DNA of 64,000 nucleotides from Salinisphaera sp035690525 (GTDB taxonomy: Bacteria; Pseudomonadota; Gammaproteobacteria; Nevskiales; Salinisphaeraceae): assembly GCF_035690525.1 (NCBI RefSeq), contig NZ_DASSKM010000109.1:1-64000 (forward strand), given 5' to 3'. Position numbers and translations under genes: made by a program. Positions 8,066-15,891 of this stretch are shown piece after piece. Each line of letters opens with the position of its first letter. Positions within the stretch are counted from its first letter, which is position 1. The notes beneath the pieces are model-generated. The model saw nothing but the letters and a program-made list of their open reading frames with translations. It did no database searches and was not told the origin of the DNA.

Positions 8066-8947
8066 ATGAGCATCGCCTGGCTACAGATTACCGCGACCAC
8101 GCATCGCGCCCAGCTCGCCGAGGCGGTGTTCGAGCAGTTCGGCGCCGAGGCGATCACCGAACTCGACGCCGGCGACGCGCTTACCGTCGAGGAAACACCG
8201 AACAGCCGGCCGGCGTTCGAGCGCGCGCGCGTGGTCGGTCTGTTCGCCCAGGGCACGCCGGCCGAGCCGATCGTGGCCGCGCTGGCCGAAGCGCTCGGCC
8301 GCGACGCCGGGATCGAAACCAACACGCTCGAAAACCGGGACTGGGCCAGCGCCTGGCTGGCCGAGCACCCGCCGCTGGTCTTCGGTGAACGTTTGTGGAT
8401 CGCCCCGCACAGCGCCGCGGTGGATGCCGCCGAGGACGCCGTGGTGGTTCGCCTGGATCCGGGGCTGGCCTTTGGCACCGGCACGCACCCGACCACGAGC
8501 CTGTGCCTGCACTGGCTCGCCGGCCAGGATCTCGTCGGCAAGCGCGTGCTCGACTACGGCTGCGGCTCGGGCATTCTTGCGATCGCCGCGGCCTGCCTCG
8601 GTGCGGCCGCGGTGGTCGCCGTGGATATCGACGATCAGGCCGTGCGCGCCACGCGCGAGAACGCGATCCGCAACGGCGTCTCCGACACGATCGCCACGCC
8701 GCCGATAGGCGCGATAAAAAACGGGCCGTTCGATATCGTGCTCGCCAACATCCTCGCCAAACCCTTGATTTCGCTAGCGCCCACACTGTTCGAACTGGCC
8801 GCGCCCGGCGCGCCCGTGGTACTGGCCGGCCTGCTGACGCGCCAAGTCGATGAGGTCGTGGCCGCCTACGCGGCGGGCCTCGCCTTCGACCGGCCGCAAG
8901 TCGAGGAGGGCTGGGCCCGACTGGTCGGGTATCGGGCTGTCGCCTGA
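8066..8947 (+). CDS. prmA: Ribosomal protein L11 methyltransferase
   Basis: PrmA trimethylates lysines and the N-terminus of ribosomal protein L11 using SAM. The 293-residue protein has the N-terminal substrate domain (1-100, WLQITATTHR, ENRDWASAWL), then LDPGLAFGTGTHPTTSLCL and the SAM motif VLDYGCGSGILAIAA, with NILAKPLI as the catalytic-loop motif. The start is the ATG at 8066. The frame is open far upstream through the repeat and antisense of accC, but that part is not PrmA. Only 10 bases separate the repeat from the ATG, and no Shine-Dalgarno is visible there. Confidence 0.95.
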   Translation: MSIAWLQITATTHRAQLAEAVFEQFGAEAITELDAGDALTVEETPNSRPAFERARVVGLFAQGTPAEPIVAALAEALGRDAGIETNTLENRDWASAWLAEHPPLVFGERLWIAPHSAAVDAAEDAVVVRLDPGLAFGTGTHPTTSLCLHWLAGQDLVGKRVLDYGCGSGILAIAAACLGAAAVVAVDIDDQAVRATRENAIRNGVSDTIATPPIGAIKNGPFDIVLANILAKPLISLAPTLFELAAPGAPVVLAGLLTRQVDEVVAAYAAGLAFDRPQVEEGWARLVGYRAVA

Positions 8948-9025
8948 CCCCGACACCGCCTTTCGTCGCCTTTTGCTCACCCCGGATTGCCGTTATAGTT
9001 CGCGCTGTTCCCACCCCGCAGGCTG

Positions 9026-9295
9026 ATGACACGGATGCGCCACGCCGACGCCGACGATGACGCGGCCCAGCCGCTGAGTCACTACGTGGGAACGAGTCTC
9101 GATCGTTACTTCGAGTCGTTGAACGACAGCGCGCCGCCCACCGATCTCTATCACATGGTGCTCGAGCAGGTCGAACGGCCGTTGCTGGAGCGCGTGCTCG
9201 ACTATAATCGCGGCAACCAGTCCAAGGCGGCCGCCATGCTCGGCATCAACCGCGGCACGCTGCGCAAAAAGCTGCGCAATTACAATCTCGATTAA
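9026..9295 (+). CDS. fis: DNA-binding protein Fis
   Basis: A small (89-residue) nucleoid protein that bends DNA and controls stable-RNA and growth-phase genes. The C-terminal helix-turn-helix GNQSKAAAMLGINRGTLRKK is almost the family consensus, and VERPLLERVLDYNRGN forms the dimer helix. The ATG at 9026 is used; ATG 9035 is an alternative. In most gammaproteobacteria dusB precedes fis; here prmA precedes it directly, 78 bases away. purH follows after hairpins. Confidence 0.96.
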   Translation: MTRMRHADADDDAAQPLSHYVGTSLDRYFESLNDSAPPTDLYHMVLEQVERPLLERVLDYNRGNQSKAAAMLGINRGTLRKKLRNYNLD

Positions 9296-9322
9296 GCACC
9301 TGTTTACAAATCAAATGTCTTT

Positions 9323-9351
9323 CGACCGCGCGGTATGAAACCGCGCGGTCG
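9323..9351 (+). terminator. 12-bp perfect hairpin downstream of fis
   Basis: CGACCGCGCGGT (9323-9334) pairs with ACCGCGCGGTCG (9340-9351) around ATGAA. No T-run follows. It lies 28 bases past the fis stop and is the first of several hairpins before purH. Confidence 0.5.
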
Positions 9352-9437
9352 ACCCAAAGGGAGAGCTCGCGCCTCTCCCCTCGGGGAACCCCATTGCTAA
9401 GGTGCCCGCGGCAAGCCGCGGGGTATTGATGAATAAA

Positions 9438-9470
9438 GCGCGGCGCTCGCCGCGCGCGGCGCGTTTTTTT
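9438..9470 (+). terminator. Terminator or attenuator before purH
   Basis: A GC-only hairpin region (GCGCGGCG at 9438-9445 with CGCCGCGC at 9448-9455 and alternative pairings further on) is followed by seven T residues (9464-9470). It lies 19 bases before the purH ATG, too late for a promoter to fit downstream of it. It could end the fis transcript or act as an attenuator in a purH leader. Confidence 0.55.
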
Positions 9471-9488
9471 CGCAACCAGTCCGACGCC

Positions 9489-11096
9489 ATGACCTCGACC
9501 GCCTCCGTCACCCCGATCCGCCGCGCTCTGATCAGCGTATCCGACAAGACCGGCGTGGCCGATTTCGCCCGCGCGCTGGCCGAAGACCACGGCGTGGAAA
9601 TCCTGTCGACCGGCGGCACCGCCCGTATGCTGCGCGAGGCCGACGTCGCGGTCATAGACGTAGCGGCTCATACCGGAGCGCCGGAAATCATGGGCGGGCG
9701 CGTGAAGACGCTGCACCCGAAAATCCACGGCGGCATCCTGGGCCGGCGCGGCATCGACGACGCAGTAATGACCGAGCAAGAAATCGCGCCCATCGACTTG
9801 GTCGTGGTCAACCTCTATCCGTTCGAGCAGACGATTGCTCGACCGGATACCGACCGGGAAACCGCGATCGAGACCATCGATATCGGCGGCCCGGCCATGC
9901 TGCGCGCGGCGGCGAAGAACCACGCCGATGTCACGCTTGTGGTCGACGGGGCCGACTACGCCGGCGTGCTCACCGACCTCGCCGAACATGGCGGCACCCG
10001 CGAGGCCACGCGTCGCCGGCTCGCCGCCAAGGGGTTCGCGCATACCGCCGGCTACGACCGCGCCATCGCGGCCTATCTCGCCGACGACGACCCGGCCGGC
10101 GACCCGGCCGACGACGAAGGCCGCCCGGAAGCCCTGCCCGCGCGCTATGCGCCGGTCTATACCAAGCGCGCCGACCTGCGCTACGGCGAAAATCCGCATC
10201 AGCGCGCCGCGCTCTACGCCGACGGCCGTCGGGTGGAGGCCAGCCTGGTGGAAGCCCGGGTGGCCCAGGGCAAGCCGCTGTCCTACAACAATCTCGCGGA
10301 TGCCGACGCGGCGCTGGCCTGCGTCAAGGCCTTCGATCAATCGCCGGCCTGCGTGATCGTCAAGCACGCCAACCCTTGCGGCGTGGCAGTCGCGCCCGAT
10401 CCGGCCGCGGCCTATCGGCGCGCCTTCGCCACCGATCCGGTCTCGTCCTTCGGCGGCATCATCGCCTTCAACACCGAACTCGGGGCCGAAACCGCCGAGG
10501 CCATCACGAGCAACCAGTTCGCCGAAGTGATTCTCGCGCCGGCCATCACCGAAGACGCGCTCGCCGTGTTTTCCAAGAAAAAGAACCTGCGCGTGCTGAT
10601 CACCGGCGCTTGGCGCAAGGCCGACCGGGGCGGGCTCGTACTCAAGCCGATCGCCGGCGGCCTACTGGTTCAGGACGACGACGACCAACTACTCGATCGT
10701 AGTCAGCTCAAGGCGGTCACCGCCGTCGAGCCGACCGGCGAGCAGCTGCAGGACCTGCTGTTCGCTTGGCGGGCGGCCAAGTACGTGAAATCCAACGCCA
10801 TCGTCTATGCGCGCGACGGGGCCACCGTGGGCATTGGCGCCGGCCAGATGAGCCGCGTCGACTCGGCGCGCATCGCCCGGCAAAAGGCGGCCGACGCGAA
10901 GCTCGAAATCGCCGGCTCGGTCATGGCCTCGGATGCCTTCTTCCCGTTTCGCGACGGCATCGACACCGCCGCCGAGGCCGGCGTGGCCGCCGTGATCCAG
11001 CCGGGCGGCTCGATTCGCGACGAGGAAGTCATCGCCGCCGCCGACGAGGCCGGTATCGCGATGCTGTTCACCGGGATGCGACACTTTCGGCACTAA
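9489..11096 (+). CDS. purH: Bifunctional AICAR formyltransferase / IMP cyclohydrolase
   Basis: PurH performs the last two steps of IMP synthesis. From the ATG at 9489 it has 535 residues: an N-terminal MGS-like cyclohydrolase domain (about 10-150: ALISVSDKTGV, STGGTARML, GRVKTLHPKIHGGIL) and the C-terminal formyltransferase (LRYGENPHQRAALY, KHANPCGVAVA, IVYARDGATVGIGAGQMSRV, QPGGSIRDEEV). The frame is open upstream to 9402, but MTSTASVTPIRRALIS is the natural start. purD, often next, is not here. Confidence 0.97.
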   Translation: MTSTASVTPIRRALISVSDKTGVADFARALAEDHGVEILSTGGTARMLREADVAVIDVAAHTGAPEIMGGRVKTLHPKIHGGILGRRGIDDAVMTEQEIAPIDLVVVNLYPFEQTIARPDTDRETAIETIDIGGPAMLRAAAKNHADVTLVVDGADYAGVLTDLAEHGGTREATRRRLAAKGFAHTAGYDRAIAAYLADDDPAGDPADDEGRPEALPARYAPVYTKRADLRYGENPHQRAALYADGRRVEASLVEARVAQGKPLSYNNLADADAALACVKAFDQSPACVIVKHANPCGVAVAPDPAAAYRRAFATDPVSSFGGIIAFNTELGAETAEAITSNQFAEVILAPAITEDALAVFSKKKNLRVLITGAWRKADRGGLVLKPIAGGLLVQDDDDQLLDRSQLKAVTAVEPTGEQLQDLLFAWRAAKYVKSNAIVYARDGATVGIGAGQMSRVDSARIARQKAADAKLEIAGSVMASDAFFPFRDGIDTAAEAGVAAVIQPGGSIRDEEVIAAADEAGIAMLFTGMRHFRH

Positions 11097-11179
11097 AATC
11101 AAGCCCTGGTCGTTCGCTCCCGGCCGCGACTAGGCTACGCTGAGCCGATCGAATCGATACAGCCATCGCAGATACAGGC

Positions 11180-11920
11180 ATGACGAAGATCGCCCTAATC
11201 ACCGGCGCGGGCCGCGGCATCGGCCGCGCCTGTGCCGTCGCGCTCGATGAAGCCGGCTATGAATTGGTGCTGGCCGGGCGCCGCGAGGCGCCGCTGTCCG
11301 AAGTTGCCGGCGGGCTTTCGGGCGATCCGCTGGTCGTGCCGACCGATGTCGCCGACCCGGCGTCGGTGGGCCGGCTGTTCGCGCGCATCGAACAGCGCTT
11401 CGGCCGGCTGGATCTGCTGTTCAACAACGCCGGGCTCAACATGCCCGCGACCGAGTTCGGCGATATCGACGAGGCCGACTGGCGGGCGCTGGTCGACGTC
11501 AATCTCACCGGTTCGTTCCTGTGTGCCCGGGCCGCCTATCGCCTGATGAAGCAACAGCAACCTTCGGGCGGACGCATCATCAACAACGGCTCGATTTCGG
11601 CGCATGTGCCGCGCCCGGGTTCGGCGCCCTATACCGCGACCAAGCACGCCATCACCGGTTTGACCAAATCGATCGCCCTCGACGGCCGGGCCCACGGCAT
11701 CGCCTGCGGCCAGATCGATATCGGCAACGCGGCCAGCGACATGACCGACGCGATGTCGGCCGGCGTGCCGCAAGCCGACGGCCGCATGGCCGCCGAGCCG
11801 GTGATGGCGCTCGACAACGTCGCCCGGGCGATCCGGTTCATGGCCGAACTGCCGCCCGAGGCGAACGTGCCGTTTCTGACCGTGATGGCCAACGGCATGC
11901 CCTATATGGGCCGCGGTTGA
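11180..11920 (+). CDS. Short-chain dehydrogenase/reductase, probably sugar or polyol oxidising
   Basis: A 246-residue classical SDR. TGAGRGIG (8-15) binds NAD(P), NNAG is at 82-85, and Y151-K155 (YTATK) with the serine of NGSIS form the catalytic set. It starts the catabolic island, with the dehydrogenase gene converging on it downstream. Similar enzymes oxidise aldoses to lactones in oxidative pentose or hexose pathways, which would fit the lactonase at 20629. The substrate is inference. It has no operator of its own that I can see. Confidence 0.85.
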   Translation: MTKIALITGAGRGIGRACAVALDEAGYELVLAGRREAPLSEVAGGLSGDPLVVPTDVADPASVGRLFARIEQRFGRLDLLFNNAGLNMPATEFGDIDEADWRALVDVNLTGSFLCARAAYRLMKQQQPSGGRIINNGSISAHVPRPGSAPYTATKHAITGLTKSIALDGRAHGIACGQIDIGNAASDMTDAMSAGVPQADGRMAAEPVMALDNVARAIRFMAELPPEANVPFLTVMANGMPYMGRG

Positions 11921-12025
11921 GCGGGCTCAGGCCACGATCGGCTAGACCCGGCCGAGCCCCGAACCGATAGATCAGGGCGACGGCGCCCGATACCTCCGGT
12001 TCGCGGCGCTATGCGCCGCCGCGGC

Positions 12026-13096
12026 TCACGCAGCGTCCAGCGGCGGCGGCGCGATATCCAGGTGTTGCGACCAATCGCGGATCTGTTCGGCCAGCCCGGG
12101 CCCGATCGGGATGCCGGCGCGCCGGCGCTCGCGTTCGGTTCGATATTCGGGATCGCCCGGCGCCATCACAGCGCTGTCCGGCCGGGCGGCCATCGCACGC
12201 GCTTCGTCGGCCATGCGCGCCACCTCGCCCGCCAGCGCATCGCCGCCGAAGAAGCGGCGCGGATCGATGGCGATCATCAGCGAGCCGAGGTTGCGGCGCG
12301 CCTCGAGATCGCCGTACATCGGCGCGATGTGCGGGCCGAACGCCATGCCGTTGAGCAGACCGCACAGCACGTCGATCATGAAACCGAGCGCATAGCCCTT
12401 GTGTCCGGCGAACGGCAGCAACGAGCGCGCGGCTTCGGCGTCGGTGGTCGTCTCGCCGTCGTCGTCGATGGCCACGCCGGGCGGCAGCGCCGTGTTATCG
12501 CGGCGTGCGTTCATTACGTAATTGAAAGGTATCGTGCTGGTGGCCATGTCCAGGCACAGCGGCGGGCCGTCGGCGCTGGGCACCGCGATGCAGATCGGGT
12601 TGGTGCCGAGAAACGCCCGGCGGCCGTTGTGGGGCGCGACGAAGGCGTCGGAATGGGTGAAGGCGATCCCGATCATGCCGCGCTGGGCGGCTTGGCGGCC
12701 GTAAAGACCGATCGCGCCGCAGTGGCTGGAGTGATAGCAACCGACCACGCCGGCGCCGGCGTCCTCGGCGCATTGCATGGCCTGATCCATGGCGAAATCG
12801 CAGACCACCATGCCGAGCCCGTGGCCGCCGTCGACCGACGCCGTAGCCGCTCCGGTACGTTCGACATGCAGGTCGGGCCGCGCCGCGATCGAGCCGCGCT
12901 CGAGTCGCTCCAGATAGTGCGGCAACCGGCCGATCCCGTGGGTATCGATTCCCCAGAGGCTGGTTTGTACCAAACAACCCGCCACGAGCCGGGCGTCGCG
13001 ATCGGTCAGGAATTGGCGCCGGAGCGCGTCGGCCGCCCAGCTTTGCAGCGCTTCGGCTGCAACGACAAAACCGGTGGGAACGGGGCCATTCGTCAT
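12026..13096 (-). CDS. Ldh2-family malate/L-lactate-type dehydrogenase
   Basis: A 356-residue NAD(P)-dependent 2-hydroxyacid/2-ketoacid oxidoreductase with the Ldh2/YiaK fold. Supporting segments are GIDTHGIGRLPHYL near the start, GVVGCYHSSHCGAIG, LGTNPICIAVP, LDMATSTIPFN and GHKGYALGFMIDVL. Members include malate, ureidoglycolate, 2,3-diketogulonate and (R)-sulfolactate dehydrogenases. The ATG at 13094-13096 has an AGGATA site upstream. It is divergent from the UxaA-type dehydratase, and the shared upstream region carries a NanR-like operator. It probably reduces or oxidises an intermediate of the same pathway; which one is unknown. Confidence 0.85.
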   Translation of the reverse strand: MTNGPVPTGFVVAAEALQSWAADALRRQFLTDRDARLVAGCLVQTSLWGIDTHGIGRLPHYLERLERGSIAARPDLHVERTGAATASVDGGHGLGMVVCDFAMDQAMQCAEDAGAGVVGCYHSSHCGAIGLYGRQAAQRGMIGIAFTHSDAFVAPHNGRRAFLGTNPICIAVPSADGPPLCLDMATSTIPFNYVMNARRDNTALPPGVAIDDDGETTTDAEAARSLLPFAGHKGYALGFMIDVLCGLLNGMAFGPHIAPMYGDLEARRNLGSLMIAIDPRRFFGGDALAGEVARMADEARAMAARPDSAVMAPGDPEYRTERERRRAGIPIGPGLAEQIRDWSQHLDIAPPPLDAA

Positions 13097-13149
13097 CGTC
13101 GGATATCCTCTTGGCTGCTGCTTCGAACATAGCGCGTCGACGGGCCGTT

Positions 13150-13167
13150 TGGTATAACAGGCATACC
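13150..13167. promoter_or_regulatory. Putative NanR-type operator upstream of the UxaA-type gene
   Basis: TGGTATAACAGG (13150-13161) lies between the divergent dehydrogenase and dehydratase genes. It continues to CATACC, giving a dyad GGTAT-N7-ATACC (13151-13167). The same 12 bases occur at 15802-15813 before the importer genes. The motif equals the start of the NanR operator of E. coli as I recall it (GGTATA repeats), and the nearby GntR gene is NanR-like. Binding is inferred. Confidence 0.65.
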
Positions 13168-13228
13168 TAAGTTTTAGACGGACTTGCGCGGGTCCGTTTT
13201 AAAACAAAATCAGAGGAAACTGCACGCC

Positions 13229-14773
13229 ATGTCCACATCGATCGCCAGCGATAGCCCGACAATCCGGCTGCACGACGACGACAACGTATGCATTGTCCGC
13301 AACTCCGTTTCGGCCGGGGCGACACTCGCGAATCCGGCGCTCACGGCGCTCACGGCGCGCGCGGACATCAGCGCCGGGCATAAGATCGCGACCTGCGCCA
13401 TCAAGCGCGGGCAGCCGGTGCTGCGCTACGGTCAGGTGATCGGCTTCGCGTCGAGCGATATCGAACCCGGCGCGCACGTGCATCTGCACAATCTGGCCAT
13501 GGGCGAGATCAGCCCCGACCATGCGTTCTGCCGCGACGCCCGGCCGACCCGGCTCGTCTCACAGCCCGCCGTTTTCAACGGCTATCGGCGCGCCGACGGG
13601 CGGGTCGGCACGCGCAACTATATCGCGATCGTATCGAGCGTGAACTGCTCGGCCACCGCCGCCCGGCATATCGCCGATGGCTTTCGCTTTTCCGGCGAAC
13701 TCGAGCGCTACGACAACGTCGACGGCGTGATCGCGCTCACCCATCAGGGCGGCTGCGGCCTGGCCGATTCCGGCGAAGGTTTCGAGCTACTCAAGCGCAC
13801 ATTGCAGGGCTACGCCGATCACCCGAACGTGGCGGCCGTGCTGTTTCTGGGCCTCGGCTGCGAAGTGATGCAGGTCGGCGGTCTACAGCGAATCGAAGGT
13901 CTGCGGGACATCAAGCCGGTCCGGTCGATGACCATCCAGCAAACCGGCGGCACGCGCCGGACCATCGAGCGCGCCACCGCGCTCATCCGCGAGCTGCTGC
14001 CCGAGATCGACCGGGCCGAACGCGAACCCGTCCCGGCCTCCGAGCTGTGTGTAGCCTTGCAGTGCGGCGGGTCGGACAGTTATTCCGGGATCAGCGCCAA
14101 CCCGGCGCTGGGCCATGCCGTCGACCGGCTGGTCGAACACGGCGGCACCGCGATTCTCTCGGAGACGCCGGAGATCTACGGCGCCGAACATCTGCTCACA
14201 CGACGCGCGGCGTCGCCCGCGGTGGCCGAGAAACTGCTCGAACGCATCCGCTGGTGGCAGGAGTACACCCGCCGCGAGGGCGCCCAGATGAACAACAACC
14301 CCTCGCCCGGCAACAAGGCCGGCGGCATCACGACCATCCTCGAAAAATCACTGGGCGCGGTGGCCAAGGGCGGCACCACGAATTTGGTCGAAGTTTATGA
14401 ATATGCCGAACGCGTGCGCGCCCGCGGTCTGGTCTATATGGACACCCCGGGCTACGATCCGGTATCGGCCACCGGTCAGGTCGCCGGCGGCGCCAATCTC
14501 GTCTGCTTTACCACCGGGCGCGGCTCGGCCTTCGGCTCGAAGCCCGCGCCTTCGATCAAGCTCGCCACGAATTCCGAACTCTACCAACGCCAGACCGAAG
14601 ACATGGATATCAACTGCGGCACCGTGCTCACCGGCGAACAAAGCCTGGCCGATTGTGGCGACGATATCTTCGCGCGCATGTTGGCCGTGGCTTCCGGCGA
14701 ACCGAGCAAGAGCGAGGCGTTCGGCTACGGCGACAACGAGTTCGTGCCCTGGCAACTGGGCGCGACGATGTAA
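13229..14773 (+). CDS. UxaA-family altronate/galactarate-type dehydratase
   Basis: A 514-residue sugar-acid dehydratase. Residues about 12-95 form the SAF domain (AGHKIATCAIKRG, GAHVHLHNLA), and the rest is the GD/AH catalytic domain (YRRADGRVGTRNYIAIVSSV, THQGGCG, LQCGGSDSYSGISANPALG, MDTPGYDPVSATGQVAGG, TGRGSAFGSKPAPSIK). UxaA removes water from D-altronate to give 2-keto-3-deoxygluconate; relatives act on galactarate or sulfolactate. The ATG at 13229 follows AGAGGAA; the open frame begins earlier. The putative operator upstream suggests control by the NanR-like protein. The true substrate is not readable from the sequence. Confidence 0.88.
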   Translation: MSTSIASDSPTIRLHDDDNVCIVRNSVSAGATLANPALTALTARADISAGHKIATCAIKRGQPVLRYGQVIGFASSDIEPGAHVHLHNLAMGEISPDHAFCRDARPTRLVSQPAVFNGYRRADGRVGTRNYIAIVSSVNCSATAARHIADGFRFSGELERYDNVDGVIALTHQGGCGLADSGEGFELLKRTLQGYADHPNVAAVLFLGLGCEVMQVGGLQRIEGLRDIKPVRSMTIQQTGGTRRTIERATALIRELLPEIDRAEREPVPASELCVALQCGGSDSYSGISANPALGHAVDRLVEHGGTAILSETPEIYGAEHLLTRRAASPAVAEKLLERIRWWQEYTRREGAQMNNNPSPGNKAGGITTILEKSLGAVAKGGTTNLVEVYEYAERVRARGLVYMDTPGYDPVSATGQVAGGANLVCFTTGRGSAFGSKPAPSIKLATNSELYQRQTEDMDINCGTVLTGEQSLADCGDDIFARMLAVASGEPSKSEAFGYGDNEFVPWQLGATM

Positions 14774-14797
14774 CCAACCGCCGGCGCAAGATGGTGT

Positions 14798-15514
14798 CTA
14801 GGGCTTGCCGCCGGCGCGCATGCGCCGATAGACGCCGTAGTGCTGGTCGAGATGATCGCGCATCGCCGCGTCGGCGGCTTCCGGGTCGCCGTGCTCGATG
14901 GTTTCGACGATTCGCTCATGCGCAATCAGCGCGATACGGTCCTGGCCGGGTTGCTCGAGGGCCACGGCGCGTCGATCATCCAGCCACTGGGCCATCGCGT
15001 CGTGCACCGCGGGATAGACCGGGTTGCCCGGAATCGCCGCCAGCACGCCATGAAAGGCGATATCCGTTCGCTTGAATTCGGCGTCGTTACCCAATGTTGC
15101 GGCGTTATCCGCCAGCGCGCCGCGCAGTGCATGAATATCCGCGGCCTGCGCATGCAACGCCGCATGCCGGGCCATCGCGGTCTCGAACATCGCCCGGGCG
15201 TGCTGAAAATGACGCTGGCCGTCCGCGTTCGACAACAGATGGCCCATTACGCCGGACAGCCCGTCCAACACTACCGCCGGGGTGGGCCGGATCACTCGGG
15301 CGCGCGAGCCGCTGGCGAGCGCCACCAGCCCCATCTTCTCCAGCGAAAAGAGCGCCTCGCGGATGGTCGGACGCCCGACCCCGAACTGTTCCATCAGCGC
15401 CCGCTCCGAAGGCAGGCGATCGCCGGGCTTGAAGTGCGCCGAGACGATGTCCTGCTCGAGCTGTTGGATGACTTGGTCGGATAGTTTCCTACGTTCGATC
15501 TGGTATCGGGCCAT
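14798..15514 (-). CDS. GntR-family regulator, FadR/FCD subgroup, NanR-like
   Basis: A 238-residue regulator with an N-terminal winged helix (about 8-75: KLSDQVIQQLEQDIV, DRLPSERALMEQFGVGRPTI, REALFSLEKMGLV) and a C-terminal FCD ligand domain. It resembles E. coli NanR along its length, for instance HFQHARAMFETAMARHAA and AFHGVLAAIPGNPVYPAVH, where NanR has closely matching segments. It converges on the dehydratase gene, 24 bases apart. Two identical NanR-type motifs flank the locus. No sialic-acid genes are near, so the effector is probably a different sugar acid. Confidence 0.88.
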   Translation of the reverse strand: MARYQIERRKLSDQVIQQLEQDIVSAHFKPGDRLPSERALMEQFGVGRPTIREALFSLEKMGLVALASGSRARVIRPTPAVVLDGLSGVMGHLLSNADGQRHFQHARAMFETAMARHAALHAQAADIHALRGALADNAATLGNDAEFKRTDIAFHGVLAAIPGNPVYPAVHDAMAQWLDDRRAVALEQPGQDRIALIAHERIVETIEHGDPEAADAAMRDHLDQHYGVYRRMRAGGKP

Positions 15515-15891
15515 AACATTCGGTTCGCACAGCGGCTAAGCGGTGGCCGCTGCGCCGTATATTTGTTGAAGGGCGGGTCGAGGCGAGCGATTCAAGGCGA
15601 ACCGCCATGCGAATACGCTTTACCGACCGACCGCGCATTTTGGATCGCGAACCGGTCACACCGCCACCCCGCCGCTCGGTGCATCATACAACAATCTGCC
15701 CCCAGGAGACTGTTGTCTCGCGCGGGCGAACAGGCCGACGTGGGTATTCGACCAAAGCGTATGTTGTGCATATAGCATGGGGCTGTTAAACATTAAACGA
15801 CTGGTATAACAGGTTGACAGGCAATCTTGGTTGCCGGCTGCCTCTTGTCCCAGCTGATAACAAACGATTCGGCACTCGGAGGAGACACGAC
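15515..15891 (+). other. Regulatory region between regulator and sugar importer
   Basis: 377 bases with no credible gene. It serves as promoter region for the regulator (minus) and the importer (plus). Beyond the motif at 15802-15813 it holds a TTGACA hexamer directly after that motif (15814-15819) but no good -10 at the right distance. A strong GGAGGAG ribosome site precedes the first importer gene. Confidence 0.5.
15802..15813. promoter_or_regulatory. Putative NanR-type operator upstream of the importer operon
   Basis: TGGTATAACAGG is an exact 12-base match to the motif at 13150-13161. It is 79 bases before the ATG of the substrate-binding protein. TATAAC inside the motif could also act as a -10, so a shared promoter element is an alternative reading. 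Confidence 0.62.

Noticed and set aside
12026..14773. Sulfolactate degradation (ComC plus SuyAB)
   Set aside because: The families match loosely (Ldh2 and UxaA-like), but the dehydratase is a single full-length SAF plus UxaA protein rather than split SuyA/SuyB, and no sulfite or sulfonate transport gene is present. Kept only as one possibility among several.
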